A stretch of DNA of 64,000 nt from NCBI RefSeq assembly GCF_005116715.1, contig NZ_SWCI01000007.1, forward strand, positions 124,001 through 188,000, in the 5' to 3' direction. The stretch comes from Ferrimonas sediminicola (GTDB lineage: Bacteria; Pseudomonadota; Gammaproteobacteria; Enterobacterales; Shewanellaceae). Positions 18,265 to 26,532 of the stretch are shown here, piece by piece (the stretch's first letter is position 1; each line of letters begins with the position of its first letter). Position numbers and translations under genes: made by a program. The notes below the pieces were generated by a model. It was not told the DNA's origin. It did not search any database and worked only from the letters and a program-made list of their open reading frames with translations.

Positions 18265-19068
18265 ATGGGCAAACAGGGCAGTTTGGTTTGTGTGGGCTCG
18301 GGGATGCGGTTGGCGGGACAGCTTACTCCCAAGGCCAAGAGCTGCATCGAGCAGGCGGACGTGGTGCTGGCGGCGATGGCCAACCACCTGAGCCGGCAAT
18401 GGATCAAGGAGATGAGCAAGGAGTACCGCTGCCTGCTGGATCTCTACGGTGAGGGGGGCGGCGAGGGCAAGCCGCGGGGCCAGACCTATGATGAGATGGC
18501 CGCGCGCATCATGGAGGAGGTGCGCAAGGGGCGCAGGGTGTGCGCGGTGTTCTACGGCCATCCCTCGGTGTTCTCCTGCATCTCCAAGAAGGCGATCGAT
18601 CTGGCCCGCGCCGAGGGTTTCCCGGCCCATATGGAGCCGGGGATCTCGGCGGCGGACTGCCTGTTCTCGGATCTGGAGATCGACCCGGCCAGCGATGGTG
18701 AGCAGGCGATGGAGTGCACCCAGTTTATGATTTATGAGCGGCGCATCGACCCCAGTGCGCTGCTGATCCTGTGGCAGCCCGGGGTGGCCGGGGATCTCTC
18801 CATGAAGCGCTTCGAAACCAACCAGGCCTACATCCAGCTGCTGGTGGAGAAGCTGTCGCGGGATTATCCGCTGGACCATGAGGTGATCCTCTACGAGGCG
18901 GCCACCTCGCCGCTGGAGTCCACCCGCATCGAGCGCCTGCCTCTGGCCGAATTGCCCCAGGCTACCCTGAATCAGATCACCACTTTGGTGGTGCCACCCT
19001 GTCGGGAGATGACTCCGGATAACGCCATGTTGGATAAGCTGAAAACCTTGGCTGAAACGGTGTGGTAG
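18265..19068 (+). CDS. Putative borosin alpha-N-methyltransferase (SonM-like, tetrapyrrole-methylase fold)
   Basis: A 267-residue SAM-dependent enzyme of the tetrapyrrole (corrin/porphyrin) methylase fold. It begins with GSLVCVGSGMRLAGQL, has the SAM-site loop YGHPSVF (97-103) and MEPGISAADCLFSDL, and ends TTLVVPP. It lacks the sequence of any cobalamin or siroheme methylase and closely resembles Shewanella SonM, which methylates backbone amides of SonA. Tyr61, Arg71 (in PRGQTY) and Tyr75 are candidates for the conserved Tyr-Arg-Tyr set of borosin methyltransferases. AGGAAG lies 10 bases before ATG 18265; GTG 18262 is also possible. The precursor candidate lies upstream at 16143. Function is inferred from remembered homology. 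Confidence 0.8.
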   Translation: MGKQGSLVCVGSGMRLAGQLTPKAKSCIEQADVVLAAMANHLSRQWIKEMSKEYRCLLDLYGEGGGEGKPRGQTYDEMAARIMEEVRKGRRVCAVFYGHPSVFSCISKKAIDLARAEGFPAHMEPGISAADCLFSDLEIDPASDGEQAMECTQFMIYERRIDPSALLILWQPGVAGDLSMKRFETNQAYIQLLVEKLSRDYPLDHEVILYEAATSPLESTRIERLPLAELPQATLNQITTLVVPPCREMTPDNAMLDKLKTLAETVW

Positions 19069-19093
19069 TGTCGGCTTTAAAACGGAATGAAAA

Positions 19094-19128
19094 TAGAAAG
19101 GGCAGCCCAATGGCTGCCCTTTCTTCTA
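19094..19128. terminator. Bidirectional terminator between the methyltransferase and hisIE
   Basis: GAAAGGGCAGCC (19096-19107) pairs with GGCTGCCCTTTC (19112-19123) around a 4-base loop, with TTCT on the plus side and A-rich sequence on the other. It serves both convergent genes. Confidence 0.8.
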
Positions 19129-19146
19129 TGCAGTTCTTTGAAACCG

Positions 19147-19743
19147 CTATTTATGCCGCTGCGCTAGCCTGGCGATCACCTCGGGCAATGGCAGCTGCTG
19201 CTGCTCCAGCAGTACGGTGAGGTGGTAGAGCAGGTCGGCGGTCTCATCAAGCAGGTTTTCCCTGTCGTTGGTGGCGGCGGCCAGGGCCACCTCCACGCCC
19301 TCTTCACCGACCTTTTGGGCCACCCGTCTGGGGTTGCCCGCCAACAGCTTGGCGGTGTAGCTGCTGTCCGGATCGGCGCCTCGGCGGGCAGCCACCACCT
19401 GGGCCAGTTTGCCCAGGAAGGGCTGGTTGTCCAGATCGTTAAAGCAGCTGGTGTTGCCCAGGTGGCAGGTGGGGCCGGCTGGGGTGGCCTGCACCAGGAT
19501 AGCGTCGTTGTCGCAGTCGGTGCCAATGCTCACCAGGGTGAGCACATTGCCGGAGCTCTCCCCCTTGGTCCACAGCCTGTCCTTGGAGCGGCTGTAGAAG
19601 GTGACCTTGCCGCTCTCCAGGGTGACCGCCAGGGCCTCCGGGTTCATGTAACCCAGCATCAGCACCTGACCACTGTGGTGGTCCTGAACCACGGCGGGGA
19701 CCAGGTTGTTCATCTTGTTCCAATCAATTGAGAGAGTGGTCAT
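19147..19743 (-). CDS. hisI: Phosphoribosyl-AMP cyclohydrolase / phosphoribosyl-ATP pyrophosphatase
   Basis: A bifunctional HisIE (198 residues; E. coli 203) for the second and third steps of histidine synthesis. The HisI half (1-115) has [22 protein letters not shown] and the metal-site DCDNDA plus [10 protein letters not shown]. The HisE half (about 115-198) has the [11 protein letters not shown] and [13 protein letters not shown] helices with acidic Mg ligands. The start at 19743 overlaps the hisF stop by four bases, and it is the last gene of the operon. An open frame in front of it runs through hisF and is not part of the protein. Confidence 0.97.
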   Translation of the reverse strand: MTTLSIDWNKMNNLVPAVVQDHHSGQVLMLGYMNPEALAVTLESGKVTFYSRSKDRLWTKGESSGNVLTLVSIGTDCDNDAILVQATPAGPTCHLGNTSCFNDLDNQPFLGKLAQVVAARRGADPDSSYTAKLLAGNPRRVAQKVGEEGVEVALAAATNDRENLLDETADLLYHLTVLLEQQQLPLPEVIARLAQRHK

Positions 19744-20513
19744 AGCCGTACCTCGATGCCTTGCTGTTTCAGATAGCCCTTGAGCGCCATAATATCGATG
19801 ATCTGTTTGTGGAACACCGAGGCGGCCAGGGCGCCGTCCACCCGGGCCTGCTTGAACACCTCGGCGAAGTGCTCCATGGCCCCGGCACCGCCGGAGGCGA
19901 TCAGCGGCAGGCCACTGACCTGACGGATGGCGCTGAGCTGGTCGATGTCGTACCCCTTGCGCACACCGTCCTGGTTCATCACGTTGAGGACAATCTCGCC
20001 GGCGCCACGCTTCTCCACCTCCTGGGCCCAGTCCTGGGTGTACCATTGGGTCTGGCGGGTGGCAGACTCGTCGCCGGTGAACTGGTACACCTTGTAGCTG
20101 CCGCTCTCGGTGTCAAACCAGGAGTCGATGCCCACCACCACGCACTGGCGGCCGAAGGTGTCGTTGAGGCGGGTGATCAGGCTGGGATCCGCCAGGGCAG
20201 GGGAGTTCACCGAGATTTTGTCTGCGCCATCCGCCAGGATCTGGCGGGCGTCTTCGATGGTGCGAATGCCGCCGGCGACGCAGAAGGGGATGTTCAGGCG
20301 CTCGGCCACGGCGCTGACCCAGCTCTTGTCCACGGTACGGCCGTCGCTGCTGGCGGTGATGTCGTAGAACACCAGCTCGTCGGCGCCCTCGTCGGCGTAG
20401 CGCTGGGCCAGGTTGAGGATGTCGCCCACCACTTCATGGTTGCGAAACTGCACGCCCTTGACCACCTGGCCCGCCTTAACGTCCAGGCAGGGGATTATCC
20501 GTTTTGCCAGCAT
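19740..20513 (-). CDS. hisF: Imidazole glycerol phosphate synthase, cyclase subunit
   Basis: A 257-residue (beta/alpha)8 barrel that, with HisH, makes imidazole glycerol phosphate and AICAR from PRFAR and ammonia. The catalytic Asp residues are visible in [14 protein letters not shown] and VVGIDSWFD, and the phosphate sites in AGGIRT and [11 protein letters not shown]. It begins [12 protein letters not shown] at 20513, overlaps the end of hisA by 19 bases and overlaps hisI by 4. The length matches E. coli (258). Confidence 0.98.
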   Translation of the reverse strand: MLAKRIIPCLDVKAGQVVKGVQFRNHEVVGDILNLAQRYADEGADELVFYDITASSDGRTVDKSWVSAVAERLNIPFCVAGGIRTIEDARQILADGADKISVNSPALADPSLITRLNDTFGRQCVVVGIDSWFDTESGSYKVYQFTGDESATRQTQWYTQDWAQEVEKRGAGEIVLNVMNQDGVRKGYDIDQLSAIRQVSGLPLIASGGAGAMEHFAEVFKQARVDGALAASVFHKQIIDIMALKGYLKQQGIEVRL

Positions 20514-21232
20514 GCCAGAGCCTCCTCGATGGTAAAACGGCCGGTGAGCAGGGCCTTGCCGATGATGATGCCGCCGATGCCGATGGCTTTCAGCTGCTTG
20601 AGATCCTCCAGCTCGGCGATGCCGCCGGAAGCCTGCCAGCTTATCTCCGGGTATTGGCCAATCAGGGTCTGGTAGAGGGCCACGTTGGGGCCGGTCAGCA
20701 TGCCGTCGCGGTCGATGTCGGTGCACAGCACGTGCTTGAGGCCAGCCTGGCGCAGCGGGGCGATCACCTCTTCCACCAGTTTGCCCGAGCCTTTCTGCCA
20801 GCCGTGGGTGGCCACCTGAGCGTTACCTTGATCGTCCAGCAGCAGGTCCAGGGCGACGGTGATGCGCTCGGCGCCGAACTGCTGGATCCAGCCCGCCACC
20901 AGTTGTGGGTCGCGGGCGGCCAGGGAGCCGATGACCACCTTGTCCACACCCAGCTTCAGCAGGGCCTCCACCTCGGCCTTGTCGCGAATGCCTCCGCCCA
21001 CCTGGATGGGGCAGCTGAGGTTCTCCACCAGCCGGGTCAGGGTGTCCAGCTGGCGGTTGGCGGGATCCTTGGCGCCGTCGAGGTCGACGATGTGCAGCAG
21101 GGCACTGCCGGCGTCGCGGTAGTGGCTGAGCTGGGCCAGGGGATCGGTATCAAATTGGGTCACCTGGTTGAAATCGCCCTTTTTCAGACGCACCACCTGG
21201 CCGTTGATTAAATCGATGGCTGGAATGATCAC
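20495..21232 (-). CDS. hisA: ProFAR isomerase
   Basis: A 245-residue barrel enzyme catalysing the Amadori rearrangement of ProFAR to PRFAR, the fourth step of histidine synthesis. Motifs are [20 protein letters not shown] with the catalytic Asp8, the phosphate-binding [14 protein letters not shown], and [17 protein letters not shown] with the second catalytic Asp. The length equals E. coli HisA. It overlaps hisH by 4 bases and hisF by 19 bases. Confidence 0.98.
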   Translation of the reverse strand: MIIPAIDLINGQVVRLKKGDFNQVTQFDTDPLAQLSHYRDAGSALLHIVDLDGAKDPANRQLDTLTRLVENLSCPIQVGGGIRDKAEVEALLKLGVDKVVIGSLAARDPQLVAGWIQQFGAERITVALDLLLDDQGNAQVATHGWQKGSGKLVEEVIAPLRQAGLKHVLCTDIDRDGMLTGPNVALYQTLIGQYPEISWQASGGIAELEDLKQLKAIGIGGIIIGKALLTGRFTIEEALACWQNG

Positions 21233-21849
21233 GCTGTCATCTCCAAGAAATTGCTGAGTATCTTAGCGCCCACGGCGCCACTGCGTTCGGGGTGAAACTG
21301 TACCCCCATCAGGTTGTCCCGGCCCACGGCGGCGGAGAAGGGCTGGCCGTAGTCGCTGCTGGCCAGGGTGAGTTCGCCCACCGGTGCCGCATAGCTGTGG
21401 ACGAAGTAGACGTAGCTGCCGGCGTCGATGCCCTCGAACAGCGGGTGATCGCTGGGCGCCAGGGTGTTCCAGCCCATGTGGGGCAAGGGCTGACCGGCGG
21501 TTTCCAACTGGGCGACCTTGAAGGGCAGCAGGCCGGTCATGGGAGTCTCTTCGCCGCCGGTGGCGCTCTCCTCGCTGGCCAGGCCCAGCAGCTGCATCCC
21601 CAGGCAGATCCCCAGCAGGGGCTGGCTGACCTTGCCCAAAGTGTCCAGCACACCGCTCTGTTTCAGGGCGGCCATGCCGGCGCCGGCGCTGCCGACCCCG
21701 GGGAGGATCAACCTCGGGCTGGCGAGGATCACCTCCGGATCCCGGCTGACGGTGACCTGGGCGCCCAGACGGGCCAGGGCGAAGCGTACCGACGCCAGGT
21801 TGGCGCAGCCGGTGTCGATGATGGTGACTTTAGGGGCATCCTGGCTCAT
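21229..21849 (-). CDS. hisH: Imidazole glycerol phosphate synthase, glutaminase subunit
   Basis: A 206-residue class I glutamine amidotransferase that supplies ammonia to HisF. The nucleophile elbow is LLGICLGMQLLG, and the His-Glu pair is in GVQFHPERSG. The start at 21849 overlaps the last base of the hisB stop codon; its own end overlaps hisA by four bases. The length is slightly above E. coli (196) because of an insertion around ESATGGEE. Confidence 0.97.
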   Translation of the reverse strand: MSQDAPKVTIIDTGCANLASVRFALARLGAQVTVSRDPEVILASPRLILPGVGSAGAGMAALKQSGVLDTLGKVSQPLLGICLGMQLLGLASEESATGGEETPMTGLLPFKVAQLETAGQPLPHMGWNTLAPSDHPLFEGIDAGSYVYFVHSYAAPVGELTLASSDYGQPFSAAVGRDNLMGVQFHPERSGAVGAKILSNFLEMTA

Positions 21850-22916
21850 CAGAGCACCCCCTTGGAGGAGGGCAGCTCATTGCCTTCGATGCGTACCGCC
21901 TGGCGCAGGGTTCGGCCAAACACCTTGAACAGTGCCTCGACCTTGTGGTGCTCGTTGTCGCCGTCCACCGACAGGTGCAGGGTGGCGCCCAGGCTGTCGG
22001 CCAGGGATCGGAAGAAGTGGGGCACCATTTCGGTGCTGAGATCCCCCACCTTGTCGCGGCTGAACTCGGCCTCGAAGCGCAGGTAGGGGCGACCGGACAG
22101 GTCCAGCAGGCACTGGGCTCCGGTCTCATCCATGGGCAGGGCGAAGCCAAACCGACCGATGCCGCGCTTGTCGCCCAGGGCCTGCTTCAGGGCCTGGCCC
22201 AGGGTCAGGGCCACGTCCTCGACGCTGTGGTGTTCGTCGATGTGCAGGTCGCCGCTCATGGAGAGGGTCAGGCCGATGCCGCCGTGGGTGGCGATCTGCT
22301 CCAGCATGTGGTCGAAGAACCCCACGCCGGTGTTGATGCTCACCGGGCCCGGGGTGTCGAGATCCACCTCAATCTGGATGTCGGTCTCACGGGTGGTGCG
22401 CCGGGCGGTGGCACGACGTTCACCTTGGGTGAGCTGAGCCAGGATCTGCTCCCAGCCGAAGTTGTCCCTGTCGTAGCGGATGCCGGCTACGCCCATGGCG
22501 CGGGCCAGCTCCATGTCGGTCTCCCGGTCGCCGATGACGGCGGAGCGGGTGAAGTCCACCTTGCCCTGGGTCAGGTAATCGCGCACCAGCCCCAGCTTGG
22601 GCTTGCGGCAGCTGCAGTTGTCGCTGTCGAAGTGGGGGCAGATCAGCACCTCGTCGAAGCGCACCCCCTGGCTGGTGAACAGCGCCATCATGGCGTTGTG
22701 GGGGGCATCGAAGTCCGCCTGGGGGAAACTGTCGGTGCCCAGACCGTCCTGGTTGGAGACCATCACCAGGCGGTAGCCCGCCTGCTGCAGGGCCAGCAGG
22801 GCCGGCACCACCGCGGGCTCAAACACCAGCTTCTCCAGGGAGTCGAGCTGTTTGTCGATGGGCGGCTCCTCTACCAGGGTGCCGTCACGGTCGATAAAGA
22901 GGATGGGTTGTTTCAT
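21849..22916 (-). CDS. hisB: Histidinol-phosphatase / imidazoleglycerol-phosphate dehydratase
   Basis: A bifunctional enzyme of 355 residues, the same as E. coli HisB. The N-terminal HAD phosphatase (about 1-165) has [15 protein letters not shown] with the DxD nucleophile pair and the zinc loop [15 protein letters not shown]. The C-terminal dehydratase (about 167-355) has two metal-binding [12 protein letters not shown] / DEHHSVEDV and FFRSLADS / [12 protein letters not shown] repeats. It lies 2 bases after hisC. Confidence 0.98.
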   Translation of the reverse strand: MKQPILFIDRDGTLVEEPPIDKQLDSLEKLVFEPAVVPALLALQQAGYRLVMVSNQDGLGTDSFPQADFDAPHNAMMALFTSQGVRFDEVLICPHFDSDNCSCRKPKLGLVRDYLTQGKVDFTRSAVIGDRETDMELARAMGVAGIRYDRDNFGWEQILAQLTQGERRATARRTTRETDIQIEVDLDTPGPVSINTGVGFFDHMLEQIATHGGIGLTLSMSGDLHIDEHHSVEDVALTLGQALKQALGDKRGIGRFGFALPMDETGAQCLLDLSGRPYLRFEAEFSRDKVGDLSTEMVPHFFRSLADSLGATLHLSVDGDNEHHKVEALFKVFGRTLRQAVRIEGNELPSSKGVL

Positions 22917-22918
22917 GG

Positions 22919-23965
22919 TTATGCATCCTGTTGAAAAGCGGTCAGGGCGTTGGTGAGCAGCGCCATTTCGGAATCGCTGCCGATGCTGATTCTGAGCCAG
23001 CCGGGCAGGGCACCGTAGGCTCGAATCAGTATCCCCTGAGTTTGTAGGGTTTTAAAGAGGTCGTCGGCACCATCGGCCTTAAACAGAACAAAGTTGGCGG
23101 CGGACTCCAGCACCTGATCGACATACGCCAGTGTGCCGAGGGCGGCCACCAGGGCGCTGCGGCGAGCGTTGAGCTGAGCCACCTGGCTCTGCATACGTCG
23201 GATGCCAAAGTCGCTCAGGGTCTCCAGGGCCAGGTCCGCCACGGGCTTGGGCACCGGGTAGGGGGCGATCACCTTCTCCAGCATGGTGATGATCTCTTTG
23301 CCTGCCAGCAGGAAGCCGCAGCGGGCGCCGGCCAGGGCAAACGCCTTGGAGAGGGTGCGCAGCACCACCAGGTTGGGGCAGCCTCCAATGGCGCCTGCCA
23401 GGCTCTGGTCGGCGCAGAACTCGATGTAGGCTTCATCCACCACCACCAGGGTGTCTGGCAGGGCGTCCGCCAGGGCCAGCAGATCCTCGCGAGGTACCAG
23501 GGTGCCGGTGGGGTTGTTGGGGTTGCAGACGAACACCAGCTTGGCGCCGCGGCCCGCCTCGGTCAGCGCCAACGGCAACTGATAGCCCTCCTCCCAGGGC
23601 ACCGCCTGATACTCGACGCCGCAAGTGAGGGCGCTGATGCCGTACATGCCGTAGCTGGGGGCCAGGCTGACCACCTTGTCCTGGCCCGGGACACAGAAGG
23701 TGCGGATCAGCAGCTCAATCCCTTCGTCGGCCCCTCGGGTGATCAATAGCTGCTCCGGGCGCACGCCGGCATAGCCAGCATAGGCGGCGCGCAGCTCCGG
23801 TGGCTGACAGTCCGGATAGCGGTTGACGTCCGCCACATTGGCGTTACGCCAGGGGCTCTCGTTGGCATTGAGCCAGACATCGCCGCCACTCATGCTGCGG
23901 CGGGCGGAGGCGTAGGGAACGAGTTCCCTCAGTTCGGGGCGACAGAGGCGTTCGGCCAGGTTCAT
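22919..23965 (-). CDS. hisC: Histidinol-phosphate aminotransferase
   Basis: A 348-residue PLP-dependent class I/II aminotransferase that converts imidazole acetol phosphate to histidinol phosphate. Motifs include WLNANESPW near the N-terminus, [19 protein letters not shown], and the PLP lysine in [17 protein letters not shown]. The start at 23965 is 17 bases after the hisD stop. Gene order matches the enterobacterial operon. Confidence 0.98.
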   Translation of the reverse strand: MNLAERLCRPELRELVPYASARRSMSGGDVWLNANESPWRNANVADVNRYPDCQPPELRAAYAGYAGVRPEQLLITRGADEGIELLIRTFCVPGQDKVVSLAPSYGMYGISALTCGVEYQAVPWEEGYQLPLALTEAGRGAKLVFVCNPNNPTGTLVPREDLLALADALPDTLVVVDEAYIEFCADQSLAGAIGGCPNLVVLRTLSKAFALAGARCGFLLAGKEIITMLEKVIAPYPVPKPVADLALETLSDFGIRRMQSQVAQLNARRSALVAALGTLAYVDQVLESAANFVLFKADGADDLFKTLQTQGILIRAYGALPGWLRISIGSDSEMALLTNALTAFQQDA

Positions 23966-23982
23966 TACTGCTCTCCTTACTC

Positions 23983-25263
23983 TTAATCCAGTTGCGCCAT
24001 GCGTAGGGATACTGCCTTGGCGTGGGCATCCAGGCCTTCGGCGTCAGCCAGGGCGATCACCGTGGGGGCCAGTCCCTTGAGACCGTCGCGGCTCAGCTCC
24101 TGCACCGTATAGCGACGGCAGAAGTCCGCTAGGGACAGACTCGACGCACTGCGGGAGGCGCCATAGGTGGGCAGCACGTGGTTGGTGCCACTGGCGTAGT
24201 CGCCCACAGACTCCGGAGACCAGGGCCCAAGGAAGATGGAGCCGGCGGCGCGCAGTGTGCCGAGCAGTTCCCTGGGGGCTTTGGTTTGCACAATAAGGTG
24301 CTCGGGGCCATAGGCGTTGGAGACCTCACAGGCCTGCTCCAGGCTCCCTACCACCAGGGCGCGGCTCTGTGACAGGGCGGCGGCGGCGATCTCCTTGCGG
24401 CTCAAGGTGGTGAGCTGACTCACCAGGGCGGCGTTGACCCGTTCGGCGAAGCTGTCGCTGAGACACACCAGCATCGCCTGGCTGTCCTCACCGTGTTCTG
24501 CCTGGGACAGCAGGTCGGCGGCCACGAACTCGGGGTTGGCGTCGTCATCGGCGATCACCAGCACCTCGGAGGGGCCGGCGGGCATGTCGATGGCGGTGCC
24601 ACTCTGGCTGACCTGGGTCTTGGCTTCGGTGACGAAGCGGTTGCCCGGGCCGAAGATCTTGTCCACCTTGGGCACGGTCTCGGTGCCGAAGGCGAGGGCG
24701 GCGATGGCTTGGGCTCCGCCGACGGGGAACAGCTGCTGCACCCCGCAGCGCCAGGCGGCGTAGCAGATGGCGTCGCTCACCGGAGGCGGAGTGGTCATCA
24801 CCCGCACTTCGCAGCCAGCCAGCTTGGCGGGAAGGGCCTGCATCAACACAGAAGAAACCAGGGGGGCACTGCCGCCGGGGACATAGAGACCCACCCGCTC
24901 AATGGCTTCGCTGCGCAGTTCGCACACCACGCCGGGCCGGGTTTCCACTCGTACCGGCTGGAACTGCTGAGCGTCGTGGAAGGCGGTCAGGTTGTCGATG
25001 GCGGCGTCGATGGCGGCCTTGAGGCTGGCATCGATGCGCTGGCCGCGGCGGCCCAGTTCGTCGTTGTCGTACGTCAGGGCGTCGGGACGGCCTCCGTCGA
25101 ACTTCTCGCTCAGCTCAAGCAGGGCGTTGTCGCCACCGCTGCGAACCTGGTCGAGAATGCCGGCCACCGCCTGGGTGAGATCCCGGCTCTGCACCTGATC
25201 CGCCCGGGCCAGGGCCAGAGTCTGTTCGGCGTCGCACAGCTGGTTCCAGTTGAGTACTTTCAT
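23983..25263 (-). CDS. hisD: Histidinol dehydrogenase
   Basis: A 426-residue NAD-dependent, zinc-containing enzyme for the last two steps of histidine synthesis. It shows [54 protein letters not shown] and [14 protein letters not shown], with zinc ligands in the latter and in GTNHVLPT. I chose the ATG at 25263 ([10 protein letters not shown]); the frame is open further upstream through hisG, but that part is not homologous. Confidence 0.98.
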   Translation of the reverse strand: MKVLNWNQLCDAEQTLALARADQVQSRDLTQAVAGILDQVRSGGDNALLELSEKFDGGRPDALTYDNDELGRRGQRIDASLKAAIDAAIDNLTAFHDAQQFQPVRVETRPGVVCELRSEAIERVGLYVPGGSAPLVSSVLMQALPAKLAGCEVRVMTTPPPVSDAICYAAWRCGVQQLFPVGGAQAIAALAFGTETVPKVDKIFGPGNRFVTEAKTQVSQSGTAIDMPAGPSEVLVIADDDANPEFVAADLLSQAEHGEDSQAMLVCLSDSFAERVNAALVSQLTTLSRKEIAAAALSQSRALVVGSLEQACEVSNAYGPEHLIVQTKAPRELLGTLRAAGSIFLGPWSPESVGDYASGTNHVLPTYGASRSASSLSLADFCRRYTVQELSRDGLKGLAPTVIALADAEGLDAHAKAVSLRMAQLD

Positions 25264-25273
25264 CTTTAACCTC

Positions 25274-26170
25274 TTAACCCAGCATCTTCTCAATGGGCAG
25301 CACCAGGATGGAGCTGGCACCCAGGGCCTTAAGCTGTTCCATGGTTTCCCAGAACAGGGTTTCGGAGCTGACCGCGTGCAGGGCCACCCGCTCGCTGTCC
25401 TGGGCCAGGGGCAGTATGGTGGGGTTCTCGGCGCCGGGCAGCAGGGCCACCACCTGGTCCAGTGTCGCCTTGGGGGCGTGCAGCATGATGTATTTGCTCT
25501 CCCGGGCCTGGATGACGCCATTGATGCGGGTCAGCAGCTTGTCCACCAGTTCCTGGTTGGTGGCGCTCAAGGGGGAGGCGGTCTGAATCAGGGTGGCCTT
25601 GGAGCGGAAGATCACCTCGGTCTCCTTCAGGCCGTTGGCTTCCAGGGTGGCACCGGTGCTCACCAGATCGCAGATGGCGTCGGCCAGGCCGGCGCGGGGA
25701 GCCACCTCTACCGAACCCTTGAGCATGCAATCGCTGAAGGGGACGCCGGTCTTCTTCATGTAGCTGGCCAGTAGGTAGGGGTAGGAGGTGGCGATGCGTT
25801 TGCCCGCCAGGGTGGTGGGGCCGTCCCAGGCCAGATCCTTGTCCACCGCCAGAGAGAGGCGGCAGCCGCCGAAATCCAGGCGACGCAGGGTGGTGAACTC
25901 ACAGGGGCGATTCATCGCCTCGCGCTCCAGGCGCTCCTCCTCCAGCACGTTTTCGCCAACGATGCCCAAGTCCACCACGCCGTCCATCACCAGACCGGGG
26001 ATGTCATCGTCGCGGACACGCAGGATGTCGATGGGCAGGTTCTGGCAGTGGGACAGCAGGCGCTGGTCCCGCAGGTTGAGCTTGAGGCCAGCACCCTTGA
26101 GCAGGGTTTGGCATTCATCGGCCAGGCGGCCGGATTTTTGGATGGCGATTCTCAGTCGTTGTTGAGTCAT
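25274..26170 (-). CDS. hisG: ATP phosphoribosyltransferase
   Basis: A 298-residue long-form HisG (E. coli 299), the first and feedback-controlled enzyme of the pathway. The catalytic domains contain [47 protein letters not shown] and the PRPP loop [14 protein letters not shown]. The C-terminal ACT-like domain (about 225-298) binds histidine. It is the first structural gene of the operon, preceded by the hisL leader and its attenuator. Confidence 0.98.
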   Translation of the reverse strand: MTQQRLRIAIQKSGRLADECQTLLKGAGLKLNLRDQRLLSHCQNLPIDILRVRDDDIPGLVMDGVVDLGIVGENVLEEERLEREAMNRPCEFTTLRRLDFGGCRLSLAVDKDLAWDGPTTLAGKRIATSYPYLLASYMKKTGVPFSDCMLKGSVEVAPRAGLADAICDLVSTGATLEANGLKETEVIFRSKATLIQTASPLSATNQELVDKLLTRINGVIQARESKYIMLHAPKATLDQVVALLPGAENPTILPLAQDSERVALHAVSSETLFWETMEQLKALGASSILVLPIEKMLG

Positions 26171-26189
26171 GATTCAGTCCTGATAAAAA

Positions 26190-26220
26190 ACAAAAAACCC
26201 TGGGCGCTTGCTCCAGGGTT
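26190..26220 (-). terminator. Histidine-operon attenuator
   Basis: On the minus strand AACCCTGG-type sequence (26220-26213) pairs with CCAGGGTT (26203-26196) around 9 bases, followed by a T-run. It lies between the hisL leader and hisG, as expected for a transcription attenuator controlled by ribosome stalling at His codons. Confidence 0.85.
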
Positions 26221-26293
26221 CTTGTGTGTTCAGGATTCTGAATCCGCTGGAGGGCGCCGTTTAAACAGCAGCCTCCAGCGACAATGCCAAAGG

Positions 26294-26341
26294 CTACCGC
26301 TTGAAATGATGATGGTGATGTAGGGCAGCAAACTTCAGCAT
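26294..26341 (-). CDS. hisL: Histidine-operon leader peptide
   Basis: A 15-residue leader peptide, MLKFAALHHHHHFKR, with five consecutive His codons. It lies 123 bases upstream of hisG and is followed by the attenuator hairpin. Low charged tRNA-His would stall ribosomes in the His run and favour the antiterminated structure. E. coli hisL has seven His codons in a row; five is within the range seen in relatives. A possible -35 (TTGAAC) lies on the minus strand near 26382. Confidence 0.92.
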   Translation of the reverse strand: MLKFAALHHHHHFKR

Positions 26342-26532
26342 GGGTGCGAATTCCTAATGATTCAGTACAAAATTCTGTGCACGTTCAACGTGGCGTGCTT
26401 TTAAGCTAATTCAGTGAATAAATAATTGCAACAACCAATTTACGCTTTTTTTCTGATGAATCCATAACCCCGCTGCCAGGGACGGCAGGCTGTGTCATAA
26501 TGGCCGCCCCTTACAAGCTCGTGTGTCGCTCC

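Noticed and set aside
18265-19068. A cobalamin or siroheme methylase
   Set aside because: The fold is shared, but there are no cob or cys genes nearby, and the sequence follows the SonM pattern.
19147-20046. A longer frame that would fuse upstream sequence to HisIE
   Set aside because: The extra N-terminal part is out-of-frame hisF; the ATG at 19743 with an ATGA overlap gives a normal HisIE.
23983-25521. A longer HisD with an N-terminal extension
   Set aside because: The extension is out-of-frame hisG. HisD proper begins MKVLNWNQL at 25263.
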